From contig JAIQFY010000020.1 of NCBI GenBank assembly GCA_020072965.1, forward strand, positions 124,001 to 188,000: a stretch of 64,000 nucleotides of DNA. The letters are read 5' to 3'. The position numbers and the translations under genes are program-made. The number at the start of each line of letters is the position of its first letter. The stretch's first letter is position 1. Of the stretch, positions 10,041 through 18,411 are shown one piece after another. The stretch comes from Terriglobia bacterium. GTDB taxonomy: Bacteria > Acidobacteriota > Terriglobia > JAIQFV01. The notes under the pieces are model-generated. The model saw only the letters and a list, made by a program, of their open reading frames with translations. It did not search any database and was not told the DNA's origin.

Positions 10041-10069
10041 ACTGTATCCATACGGATACACCCTGTCAA
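10041..10069 (-). promoter_or_regulatory. TA promoter with overlapping operator palindrome
   Basis: On the minus strand TTGACA (10069-10064), a 17-bp spacer and TACAGT (10046-10041) form a good sigma-70-like promoter. The inverted repeat TGTATCC-N4-GGATACA at 10043-10060 overlaps the spacer and -10 box, as expected for autorepression by the antitoxin. The toxin ATG at 10038 begins almost at the predicted transcription start. Confidence 0.65.
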
Positions 10070-10205
10070 TACCTTTTTATTCAAAAAAGGTTGGGCCCGT
10101 ATGTTTGGAATGTCGGTGCCTGACCCGTCCGTTCTACGTGCGGGGGGATATTACGAATGTGACAGCAATTGCCCATTGATCAGTGATTTGTGAGTTGAAG
10201 GGAAA

Positions 10206-10254
10206 TTTGGTAGCGGCGTGTGGACTCGAACCACAGACCTAGGGATTATGAGAC
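10206..10254 (-). repeat. tRNA-proximal att-like repeat
   Basis: This is the copy of the 49-bp direct repeat that lies inside the intact tRNA gene, covering tRNA positions 30-76 plus two bases beyond the CCA. It is identical to 2881-2929. The intact gene at this end would be the one restored by the incoming element. Confidence 0.85.
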
Positions 10255-10283
10255 CCTCGCTCTACCACCTGAGCTACGCCGCC
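10208..10283 (-). tRNA. tRNA with CAU anticodon (elongator Met likely; Ile2 possible)
   Basis: A 76-nt cloverleaf with CCA encoded. Read on the minus strand: acceptor GGCGGCG pairing with CGCCGCT (one G-T), D-arm GCTC/GAGC, anticodon stem AGGGT/TCCCT with loop CTCATAA, five-base variable loop AGGTC, T-arm TGTGG/CCACA with TTCGAGT, discriminator A. The 31-39 pair is a U-U mismatch. The CAU loop is shared by elongator tRNA-Met and lysidine-modified tRNA-Ile2, which I cannot separate with certainty. It is the apparent attachment site of the adjoining island. Confidence 0.93.
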
Positions 10284-10639
10284 ACACAGCAGGTCCCACC
10301 GCGAAGTGGGCAGAAAATATTAAGGTGTGACATCCGCTTTTGTCAAACGCAATGCGGGTTCTGAGATGTCTGAGAAATAACTGATTGCGAGTTCGGAGGG
10401 GTGGGGCGTCTCGCCTCACGCCAACGAGGCATCAGATTTTCGTAACCGGGAAATTTGGATACGGTCTGGTTCCGGATGACTCTAGAAGAGCCCTTTGACC
10501 GCCGAGGCCGCAAGGAAGCCCCTCACTCTTCACTTAGCCATTCTTCCTGCGCTCTTCGCGTCCGCTTGACGGGCTTTGCGGTTTGTTTTTACCTGTACCA
10601 AGTCCGGAGGCGCCAGTTGATTCTCTTCCGGGGCTGAAT
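10284..10639. other. Intergenic region between tRNA and the rnr 3' end
   Basis: Apart from the tRNA promoter at 10317-10346 I see no gene here. No clear rho-independent terminator follows the rnr stop codon. Confidence 0.5.
10317..10346 (-). promoter_or_regulatory. Promoter of the tRNA gene
   Basis: On the minus strand TTGACA at 10346-10341 and TAATAT at 10322-10317 are separated by 18 bp. The predicted start lies about 27 bases before the mature tRNA 5' end, with a small GC hairpin (cccacc/gtggg type) in the leader. Confidence 0.65.
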
Positions 10640-13264
10640 TTAACCCCAGCCCTTCCGTCGGCCGTGGAAGGGACGCCGTTTACCGCGTCGCATGGAAGCG
10701 GGGCCCTTCATCAAGTCGGCGACCAGGAATTGAATTTTATGCGAGTCCGCATCCACGCGATCGACGAGCACATTGATGCGGTCGCCGATGCGAAACGACT
10801 TCTTGGAACGATCACCCAACAGGCACTGCATGCTCTCGCGGTACACATAGAAATCATCGATCAGCGATCCCACCGGAACAATTCCTTCGATGAATAGATC
10901 CAGAAGTTCCACGTAGAAGCCATTCTTGTTGACGTGGATGATCAAACCGTGGAGTTCCTCCCCGATCCGTTCCTGCATGAACTTCGCTTTCTTCCACTCA
11001 ACTAACTCGCGCTCGGCTCCATCGGCTCTGCGTTCTGCTTCGCTGGACTCGGCACCCAGGGTCGATAGCTGCTCATTGGAATAGGGTGTGCTTCTTTTTG
11101 GGGGACGCGTCGTGAAGCTCTCGGACGTCGGCGGCTGCTTCCCGGAATCCCGGCGGTGAGGACTCGGCATCAGCTCCCGAATCGACCCGGATTCGTCCCG
11201 GGCGGGGCCGATGAGTGATTTCAAGATGCGATGGACAATCAAGTCTGGATATCTGCGGATGGGGGAGGTGAAGTGCGTGTAGCACCCTGAAGCCAGGCCA
11301 AAATGACCCAGGTTGCGCTCGCTGTAGCGCGCTTGTTTGAGGGATCGCAGCATAAGATAAGAGAGGATCCGCTCCTCGGGCTTCCCGACAACGCGCTCCG
11401 CCAGTTTTTGATAATGGGCGGGAGTCACAACGAGATCGGTTGACTGCAACCAAAGACTTGGCTTGGCAAATCCGGTTGGGGTGGAGTGTCGCACGCCTGA
11501 CCTCTGACTCCTTCCCCTTCGCTCCCGTGCCCTCGCCTCCTTTTCCACCGGCAACTTCTTGACCACGAGGTCAATCCCCAGCGAGTATCCGAAACTCCGC
11601 GCGATCATTTCGAATTCAGCGACCTTGGCGGGATCGGGCGTCTCATGAATTCGATAGAGCGTCGGGATTTCACGGTCGAAGAGTTCCCGCGCCACGGTTT
11701 CGTTGGCGATCAACATAAACTCTTCGATGATGCGGTGGGCGATGTTCCGTTCGCTGCGGACTACGCCCGTCATGATCCCGTTTTCGTCGAAAGTGATGAC
11801 AGGCTCGGGCAGATCGAAGTCGATTGAACCCCTGGCGTCACGCATGCGGTTCAGGATCGTCGCCAGGTCCTTCATCAAGTGAAAGGTCTCCACCAACGGG
11901 GCGTAGCGCGACATGACGGATTCATCGCTATCAACCAGGATCTTCGCCACGTGGGTGTAAGTCATCCGTTCCATGCTTCGGATAACACCCTGGGCAAAAC
12001 GATGATCCACCACCCGGCCCTGGGAATCGATTTCCATGATGCAGGATTGCACCAGTCGGTCGACTTTTGGATTTAAGCTGCAAATCCCGTTGGAGAGTTC
12101 TTCGGGCAGCATGGGCACGGCCCGATCGGGGAAGTAAACGGAGGTCCCGCGCAACAGCGCCTCCGAATCGAGCACCGAGCCACGAGTCACGTAGTGCGCG
12201 ACATCGGCGATATGAACCTGCAACTCGAAATTGCCGTTCTCAAGACGGCGGACATAAACGGCGTCGTCAAAGTCCTTAGCCGTTTCCCCGTCAATCGTCA
12301 CAATAGGCAAGGACCGAAAATCTTCACGTCGCCCGGCCTCATCCTTGCTGACTTGCTGGGGAATCTCGCGCGCTGCCTCCAGGACTTCCTCTGGAAAGCG
12401 ATGCGGGAGGTGGTGCTTCCGGATCATGATCTCGACGTCGATGCCAAAATCTCCCGGCTTGCCAAGAACCTCCGTCACCCTTCCCCGGGGTGATTCCAGG
12501 GAAGTGGGGAAGCGGGTCATTTCGACGTCGACAATGTCACCTTCCCTCGCGCTGCCTTCTTCACCGGCTTCTATGACGACCTGGTGAAGAAACTTCTCGT
12601 CCAGGGGCATCACAACCGCCGTTGAACCCCGGCGTCTGAATTGTCCAACCACGGAAGAGAACTTTCGTTCCAGGACTTTGACGATGTGGCCTTCCGCCCG
12701 GCCGTCGCGTTTGATGGCATCGATTTCGACCACCACCTGGTCCCCATTCAGAGCCCCTCTCATCTGCAAGGGTGGAATAAAGACATCGCCTTTAAACGGG
12801 ATCTGGCTTCCCACAAGACCGCTCGGTGGAGAAGGCCGGGTGGCATGTGCCCGGGGTTTCGACTTGACTTGATCAGGACCTGCGGGAGGGTTTGGGCTTG
12901 CTCCTTTTCTCGACTCCAAACCTTCAAGTTCGACGAATCCGTACCCGTCCCGGTGGGTAATAAGCCGGCCGACCAACCGGTTTCGGGAAGTATCTGCTTC
13001 ACTGAAAATTCTCCCGTCCCTCGGAGGGGCCTTTGACTTGCTGGCCGCGGTATGCTTGACCTCCTTTTCAGCCGGCGGGAGCCGAAAGCGTCCACCCCGA
13101 AGCTTCTCAATCTCGCCTTCGCGCACCATTCGGTCCAGGCATTCCCGTAAGTGACGACGGTCGCCCGGCTTGAGACGAAGTACCCGGGAAAGATGTTTGA
13201 TCTTCATCTGAGGCTCCACACTCTCGTGGAAAGCCTCCAGGATTTTTTCTTTGGTGGCAGTCAT
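10640..13264 (-). CDS. rnr: Ribonuclease R (3'-5' exoribonuclease)
   Basis: Processive hydrolytic exoribonuclease that degrades structured RNA from the 3' end. Seen in order: N-terminal winged-helix-like region (about 1-70), cold-shock-type RNA-binding domains (about 95-260), and the RNB catalytic core from about 318 with IDGETAKDFDDAV supplying the metal-binding aspartates (325, 331, 333, 334). These are followed by HIADVAHYV, YFPDRAVPMLPEELSNGICSL and HFTSPIRRYPDL. An S1 domain lies at about 770-850 and a basic tail ends the protein. Length 874 is normal to slightly long because of two low-complexity inserts, about 565-600 and 690-735, rich in Arg/Ser/Pro and unusual for the family. The start ATG 13264 fits the family N-terminus. 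It is divergent from the Tes-like gene. Confidence 0.95.
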   Translation of the reverse strand: MTATKEKILEAFHESVEPQMKIKHLSRVLRLKPGDRRHLRECLDRMVREGEIEKLRGGRFRLPPAEKEVKHTAASKSKAPPRDGRIFSEADTSRNRLVGRLITHRDGYGFVELEGLESRKGASPNPPAGPDQVKSKPRAHATRPSPPSGLVGSQIPFKGDVFIPPLQMRGALNGDQVVVEIDAIKRDGRAEGHIVKVLERKFSSVVGQFRRRGSTAVVMPLDEKFLHQVVIEAGEEGSAREGDIVDVEMTRFPTSLESPRGRVTEVLGKPGDFGIDVEIMIRKHHLPHRFPEEVLEAAREIPQQVSKDEAGRREDFRSLPIVTIDGETAKDFDDAVYVRRLENGNFELQVHIADVAHYVTRGSVLDSEALLRGTSVYFPDRAVPMLPEELSNGICSLNPKVDRLVQSCIMEIDSQGRVVDHRFAQGVIRSMERMTYTHVAKILVDSDESVMSRYAPLVETFHLMKDLATILNRMRDARGSIDFDLPEPVITFDENGIMTGVVRSERNIAHRIIEEFMLIANETVARELFDREIPTLYRIHETPDPAKVAEFEMIARSFGYSLGIDLVVKKLPVEKEARARERRGRSQRSGVRHSTPTGFAKPSLWLQSTDLVVTPAHYQKLAERVVGKPEERILSYLMLRSLKQARYSERNLGHFGLASGCYTHFTSPIRRYPDLIVHRILKSLIGPARDESGSIRELMPSPHRRDSGKQPPTSESFTTRPPKRSTPYSNEQLSTLGAESSEAERRADGAERELVEWKKAKFMQERIGEELHGLIIHVNKNGFYVELLDLFIEGIVPVGSLIDDFYVYRESMQCLLGDRSKKSFRIGDRINVLVDRVDADSHKIQFLVADLMKGPASMRRGKRRPFHGRRKGWG

Positions 13265-13637
13265 TGTCAGGATGAAAAGAATTCAGGCTCGCTTGCCATG
13301 GTAACATTGAGGCCGGGTGATTTCTTAATATTTTTGAGGCCGTGCAATTGGTGGAACTTCGTAAACTACAGATTTGCTTTAGATACACGAGGGGTCTGCC
13401 CATAGCCTCTGGAGAACTGACGAAGCCTGAAATCAAGCAGTTCACGGCATTTTTTCTTGCCAATCCCGGGGTATCAAAGTAGAATTCGACAGGCTTGGGC
13501 TCCCTTTTGAGGATCAGCTCTAGAGTTGAAGTGTGTCAGCGGGCAGACAACCCTTGAGGGAAAAACCTAATCAGATTGGATTCACTATTTAGGTGATACC
13601 GGAATCCAATACTGCGAACGATGTTTGAGGTGCATGA
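13265..13637. other. Divergent intergenic region between rnr and the Tes-like gene
   Basis: No gene seen. It must hold the divergent promoters for both neighbours, but I could not assign boxes with confidence. A Shine-Dalgarno GAGGTG precedes the ATG at 13638. Confidence 0.5.
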
Positions 13638-15656
13638 ATGTACAGTGATGGCGTACTTCCTGAACAAAAAGGTCCCCGGGGGCGACTGGGCTCGATGCGG
13701 GGTTCCGCTTTCCTTTCCGGTTTAGCGGATGTTGCCTGGAAAACCTTTCAGGCCTTCAACCGGATGGTACCTGAAGGGGAGCAGATCGCGCCGAAGTGGG
13801 CGCCTGGAAAATTATTGAAAAGCTATGAACGCACCGCCCCCACCCTGGGGGTTCCGAGGCAGACCGATTCACTTTGTCCGAAGTGTGTGAAGGAAGTACG
13901 CGACGCGGTGATGACCGGGCAAAAGGATTTGTCCGAGTTCTACGGGAAGCATTCAGGCGAAATCAAAGCGGACATCGTTGAGGTCGATGGCAAGGTCTTG
14001 ATGCGGAAGACTTGTCTGAAGCACGGGGATATTGAAGACATTCTCTCTACCGACGTGGAATGGACCAATCGCATTGAATCGCTCTTCTTCGGGCGTGATT
14101 TCCGGTGCAGTGATGACACCGATGTCCATAAACATGGAACTTCCACCATTAAATTCGGACGCGGGGCTGTCCTTACAGTCGATCTGACCAACCGTTGCAA
14201 CATGATGTGCAATCCCTGCTTCATGGATGCGAACCAGGTGGGGTATGTCCATGAACCGGATTGGGAAGATGTTAAAGGGATTCTGGATCGTGCGGTCTCC
14301 TTTAAACCCAAGCGTCAATCCATCATCCTGTTTTCCGGCGGCGAACCGACTGTGGCCTCGACCTTCCTGAAGGCAGTCGCTTACGCCAAGAAAGTTGGAT
14401 TTTATCGCATCCTGGCGGCCACGAACGGGATTCGTTTTGCCCAGGATCCTGAGTTTACGCGCCAGGCGCACGAAGCCGGGCTGCATGGCGCCTACCTGCA
14501 ATTCGATGGAGTCGGAGAAGATGTGAATGCCCACCGCGGCGTGGGCAATCTTTTTGATGTTAAGCTCCAGGCCATCGAGAACATGGCCAAGGTCGGCATG
14601 AAGACCACTCTGGTCACCACGATCTTGAACGGGGTCAACAATCACCGTATTGGAAAGATCGTGGAGTTTGCACTGCAGAATATTGATAAGGTGCAGACCA
14701 TTGCATTTCAGCCCGTTTCTTTCACCGGCCGGGATGAGGACATCGACGACCGGCGACGCAAGGCACAGCGCTATACCCTTTCGCAGATGTGTGACGACTT
14801 GAAGGCCCAGTTGGGCCCCGACCTGCAACCGATGCGCGATTGGTTCCCGCTGTCTTCTTATTCGGCATTCACGTCCGTGATGGACATGCTGGCAGGCGCC
14901 GATGCCCCGTGGGGTTGGAGCGCATGCAACTGCCATCCCAATTGCGGGATCTTCACCCTGATCATGGTCAATCGCACGACCGGTGAATGGTGCCCCATCT
15001 ACAAGTTTTTCAATTACGAGCAGTTCATCAAGGATGTCGCCGTCATCACCGATAGCGCGCGCGGGAAAACTCTCACCACGGCGCAGTTGGCCATGGCCAT
15101 CATGCGGAATTACGATGCCAAAAATGCCCCCCGCAGTTTTCCTATTGGTCAGTTGATCTCTCTCTTCAAACCCGCCTCGGAGACGGCGAACAGCGACCGC
15201 AACGACCGCATGAAAACGCGCTCGGAGAAGGACGAGTGGCGCGTGTTGTGCGTGGAGGGGATGTGGTTCCAGGATCTCTTCACTTACGATTTCCGCCGGA
15301 CCGAAATGTGTGTCATCCCTTACGGAACCCAGGAAGGTGAGATTTCCTTCTGTGCGTATAATACCGGAGTCGGTTGGCGACAGCTTATCGAAGGCATGCG
15401 CATGACGGCGACCACGGCGGAGTGGTACAAGAATTTCGGACGCCATAAGGTCTATGCGGCGGGGAAGACGGTAGAGTTGCCGACGGTGGACCACCATCTC
15501 AGTCTGCCGGTGTTGAACGAACCGGGCGGATCGCCCGGCTCGTCGCCGGACGTCCGCCTGGAAGACCTGGATTTTGGCGGTGGCGCCATGCACGGAGGCG
15601 CTGCACGCCCGCACGAAGCGGTGAGAGAAGAAGAATTCAGCTCAACTGGAACTTGA
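13638..15656 (+). CDS. Radical SAM protein of the MJ0619/Tes family (candidate membrane-spanning lipid synthase)
   Basis: A 672-residue radical SAM enzyme. Seen: a zinc-knuckle-like N-terminal part with SLCPKC (Cys80, Cys83) and KTCLKHG (Cys126, His129); the SAM cluster motif CNMMCNPC (Cys187, 191, 194); GGEP at 234-237; an auxiliary cysteine group CNCHPNCG (430, 432, 436) with Cys452; and C-terminal Cys558 and Cys572 around FCAYN. This combination is the signature of MJ0619-like proteins, whose founding member Tes joins lipid tails at their omega carbons to make tetraether lipids (established knowledge). Acidobacteriota make diabolic-acid-type membrane-spanning lipids, so a role in their formation is plausible, but it is inferred from family only. 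The last 50 residues are low complexity. Monocistronic, with a strong terminator 27 bases downstream. Confidence 0.8.
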   Translation: MYSDGVLPEQKGPRGRLGSMRGSAFLSGLADVAWKTFQAFNRMVPEGEQIAPKWAPGKLLKSYERTAPTLGVPRQTDSLCPKCVKEVRDAVMTGQKDLSEFYGKHSGEIKADIVEVDGKVLMRKTCLKHGDIEDILSTDVEWTNRIESLFFGRDFRCSDDTDVHKHGTSTIKFGRGAVLTVDLTNRCNMMCNPCFMDANQVGYVHEPDWEDVKGILDRAVSFKPKRQSIILFSGGEPTVASTFLKAVAYAKKVGFYRILAATNGIRFAQDPEFTRQAHEAGLHGAYLQFDGVGEDVNAHRGVGNLFDVKLQAIENMAKVGMKTTLVTTILNGVNNHRIGKIVEFALQNIDKVQTIAFQPVSFTGRDEDIDDRRRKAQRYTLSQMCDDLKAQLGPDLQPMRDWFPLSSYSAFTSVMDMLAGADAPWGWSACNCHPNCGIFTLIMVNRTTGEWCPIYKFFNYEQFIKDVAVITDSARGKTLTTAQLAMAIMRNYDAKNAPRSFPIGQLISLFKPASETANSDRNDRMKTRSEKDEWRVLCVEGMWFQDLFTYDFRRTEMCVIPYGTQEGEISFCAYNTGVGWRQLIEGMRMTATTAEWYKNFGRHKVYAAGKTVELPTVDHHLSLPVLNEPGGSPGSSPDVRLEDLDFGGGAMHGGAARPHEAVREEEFSSTGT

Positions 15657-15682
15657 ATTATAGGTCTCCCGCAAGGCAAAGG

Positions 15683-15720
15683 AAAAGCCCAATCCGCGAT
15701 TCACGGATTGGGCTTTTTTG
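15683..15720 (+). terminator. Rho-independent terminator of the Tes-like gene
   Basis: A 14-bp perfect stem (AAAAGCCCAATCCG pairing with CGGATTGGGCTTTT) with a 7-nt loop, followed by a run of T. It sits 27 bp after the stop codon. Confidence 0.92.
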
Positions 15721-16392
15721 GTCATGGGAGTCTCCACAAATCGGCTCAGGCCTTACAAATGGAAGAAGTGGCTGAATCCCGAATTCCGGAACTAAGGGTT
15801 ATATTGGGGGATGAAGTTTGATAAGCGCTTCGGGGGAAAACAGTAGCAAAGGTTTCGGGGTAGAAGCCTTCAGCGTTTTCGCTGCTGTTTCAGGACGACA
15901 TGATCCGCCAGGGGAATTCCCGGTGTAGGAGGGTCTTGGATCTTGCGGGAAGCGGGTTTGCTTGTGGTAACTCGAGGGAAGGTCCCAAATCTCCAATTTG
16001 AAATTTCAAATCAAACGGGAGAGTCACCTTGCTCGACAGTTATCCGCCGATGGCACAGAATCGGGCGTTGGATCTTTCTGGTTGTACCGTCCTAATAGGG
16101 GAACAGTTTCATTCCTCCTTCGGTTTATCACAATTGAGTTGCATGGAAGAACCTAACGCCCGTTTGACATGGTTAAAATTGGAGTTCAGTTCAATGGGTT
16201 TCACCGATGAAGGAACCGGGATATGTTTCTTGGGCGCCTTGGTCGCTGGAATCCTTCGTGCTATAGTTACCCGCCCTGGCCTCCGGCCCGGTCGCTACCG
16301 TAGAAATTCAAATCCATTCGACTGCATTCCAGTCATCCTGATGTTGAATTAATCTCGCAGGAATTTGAAACCATCATTTTTGGAGAAATCAA
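15721..16392. other. Intergenic region before the acyl-CoA dehydrogenase gene
   Basis: About 670 bp with no gene I can support. An open frame at 16029-16352 (107 codons) has no recognisable motif and atypical composition, so I left it uncalled. GGAGAAATCAA directly precedes the ATG at 16393. Confidence 0.5.
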
Positions 16393-17553
16393 ATGAACTA
16401 TTTCTTAAACGAGCAACAGCAGACCATCAAGGAACTCTGCCATAAGATCGGAGTGGAGAGGATCAAGCCGGTGCGGGCGGAGTATGATGAGAGCGGAAAA
16501 TTCCCGTGGGACATTGTCAAGGTGCTGGGAGAGACCGATATCTGCGGTGTTTACATCCCCGAGGCTTATGGCGGTCTGGGGGGTGGAATCATGGAGATGG
16601 TCATCGCCACCGAAGAGCTGTCTCGTTTCTGTGGAGGCATTGCACTCGCGTTTGCAGCGACCGGCCTGGGAACATTTCCCATACTGCTTTTTGGGACCGA
16701 TGAACAAAAAAAGAAGTATTTGCCCGACATTGCCTCCGGAAAGAAACTGGCGGCCTTTGCACTGACCGAATCGGGAGCGGGCAGTGACGCGGGAGCCATC
16801 CGGGCGACAGCGACGAGGGCCGGCGACCATTATAAATTAAACGGGACCAAGCAGTGGATTACCAACGGCGGGGAGGCTGAGACTTATACCGTGATTGCGT
16901 TGACCGACAAGGCGAAAGGTGCCCGCGGCGCCACCGCCTTCGTGGTGGAGAAGGGGACTCCCGGTTTCACCTTCGGGAAGAAGGAAAACAAGATGGGGAT
17001 CCGTGCCTCGGCAACGCGCGAGCTGGTTTTCGAGGATTGCAAGGTTCACAAGAGCCAGATGCTCGGGCGCGAGGGGATGGGTTTCATCGTGGCCATGAAG
17101 ACCTTCGATATTACCCGTCCCGGCGTGGCTTCTCAGGCGGTGGGAATTGCCCAGGGCGCTTTGGACGAGGCGCTGTCCTATTCCCGCGAACGACATCAGT
17201 TCGGCAAGCCCATTTCGTCGTTCCAGGCTATCCAGTTCATGCTGGCCGATATGGCCATGAACATTGAGGCGGCCCGATCGCTGGTGTATTGCACGGCGCG
17301 CATGATCGATGCGGGAGAGACGAAGGTCTCCAAAGAAAGCGCCATGTGCAAAACCCTAGCCTCGGATGTCGCCATGGAGGTCACCACCAATGCGGTCCAG
17401 ATCCTCGGCGGCTATGGCTACATGAAGGATTATCCCGTCGAGAAGATGATGCGCGACGCCAAGATCACCCAGATTTACGAAGGCACCAACCAGATCCAGC
17501 GCCTTGTCATCGCCAGTAACTTGATCAAAGAAGCGGCCGCAGGGCTTGCGTGA
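16393..17553 (+). CDS. Acyl-CoA dehydrogenase (short-chain/butyryl-CoA type)
   Basis: FAD enzyme that introduces the alpha-beta double bond in acyl-CoA during fatty acid or amino acid breakdown, passing electrons to ETF. Seen: N-terminal helical domain, the flavin-binding signature FALTESGAGSDA, the middle beta domain with KQWITNGG, and the C-terminal helices with RHQFGKPISSFQAIQFMLADMA. The catalytic base is Glu363 in QIYEGTNQIQR, the position used by short-chain and butyryl-CoA dehydrogenases. Length 386 is typical. A good ribosome site precedes ATG 16393. No ETF or thiolase gene is adjacent, so the exact substrate is open. Confidence 0.95.
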   Translation: MNYFLNEQQQTIKELCHKIGVERIKPVRAEYDESGKFPWDIVKVLGETDICGVYIPEAYGGLGGGIMEMVIATEELSRFCGGIALAFAATGLGTFPILLFGTDEQKKKYLPDIASGKKLAAFALTESGAGSDAGAIRATATRAGDHYKLNGTKQWITNGGEAETYTVIALTDKAKGARGATAFVVEKGTPGFTFGKKENKMGIRASATRELVFEDCKVHKSQMLGREGMGFIVAMKTFDITRPGVASQAVGIAQGALDEALSYSRERHQFGKPISSFQAIQFMLADMAMNIEAARSLVYCTARMIDAGETKVSKESAMCKTLASDVAMEVTTNAVQILGGYGYMKDYPVEKMMRDAKITQIYEGTNQIQRLVIASNLIKEAAAGLA

Positions 17554-17842
17554 GGTGGGATTCCTTTCAGGAAATGCCGAATAAACTCGCTCCTGAGCCC
17601 GGGAGATCAACGTGGAAACCCCGACGGAGCGGTTTGCCAGGCCCGTGTTCGAGCCTCGATCGAACCGGCCCATCTTCTACATTTTCCGGAGATTGGTTGC
17701 GCAGGGAATGGGTTTTCCGTTTAAGCTAACATCACCTAAACATGAACTGACCGGTCGGGATAAGGAGGAGAGCCCTTTTAGATGGTTGTTTTGTATGCTC
17801 TGCTTGGACACACCCAATGTTCACTAAGGCTGGAAGGTAAAA

Positions 17843-18280
17843 ATGGCGAGAAAACAAGCGCCCCGAAAACGAGAGGCGATCCCGGAGCTTCCCGAGGAAA
17901 ATGATCTGTGCCGCCCTGAGGTCATCGTAGACTTCGTCTTCAACGAGGGCCTGCTGTTCATCTCCATCAAGAACATCCGGAACGAACCCGCGCTGAAAGT
18001 CACCGTCAAATTCGACAAAAGAATAAAAGGATTGGGAGGCAAGAAGGTAATTTCCTCGCTGCCTCTGTTTCGGAACATTGAGTTTTTAGCTCCGAATAAG
18101 GAGATCACGACTTTCCTCGACTCCAGTGCCTCGTTTTTCAGCCGAGGCGAGCCCACACAGATACAGGCGCGAATTTCTTACCAGGGTTCTTCGGGGAAGA
18201 AATACACCTCGACGATCAGTCACAATCTGGAAATTTACCGGGAAATTGCATACGCGAAGAGATTAGTGCTTGAGCCGTGA
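17843..18280 (+). CDS. Conserved-looking hypothetical protein (beta-rich, 145 aa)
   Basis: I do not recognise a family. The protein starts with a basic tail (MARKQAPRKRE) and then looks like one Ig-like beta sandwich: alternating strands such as LLFISIKNI, ALKVTVKFDK and QIQARISYQG. The central LPLFRNIEFLAPNKEITTFLDS looks like a conserved block. There is no signal peptide, so it is probably cytoplasmic. GGAAGG lies just upstream of the ATG. It is 131 bp before a tail-tube-like gene on the same strand, so the two may be functionally linked, but this rests on position only. Confidence 0.7.
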   Translation: MARKQAPRKREAIPELPEENDLCRPEVIVDFVFNEGLLFISIKNIRNEPALKVTVKFDKRIKGLGGKKVISSLPLFRNIEFLAPNKEITTFLDSSASFFSRGEPTQIQARISYQGSSGKKYTSTISHNLEIYREIAYAKRLVLEP

Positions 18281-18411
18281 GACATCGACATATGGGCTGG
18301 TGGAATACTCGCGTACTTGGGCCGTTGTGATGGCACATTCCATGCTTTCGCGGAGATGTGAAAGGAGTCGTTCACGTTTTGGAATCCATTATCAGAGAGG
18401 GGCGGAAAGTT

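Larger units (their letters stand above)
2881..10254. mobile_element. Putative integrated island at a tRNA-CAU gene (no integrase seen)
   Basis: The segment lies between two exact 49-bp direct repeats, with the intact tRNA at the 10.2 kb end and only the 3' part at the 2.9 kb end. Its cargo is one giant secreted protein gene and a toxin-antitoxin pair placed next to the intact tRNA. TA modules often stabilise islands. I find no tyrosine or serine recombinase, excisionase, replication or transfer gene, so it would be a decayed or non-autonomous element. The alternative is an old duplication of a tRNA fragment unrelated to integration. Confidence 0.6.

Noticed and set aside
13953-15614. 553-codon open frame antisense to the radical SAM gene
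   Set aside because: Long antisense frames are common in GC-rich genes. It shows no domain and the sense frame has clear catalytic motifs.
16029-16352. 107-codon open frame before the acyl-CoA dehydrogenase
   Set aside because: No recognisable motif, poor ribosome site and atypical composition; probably chance.
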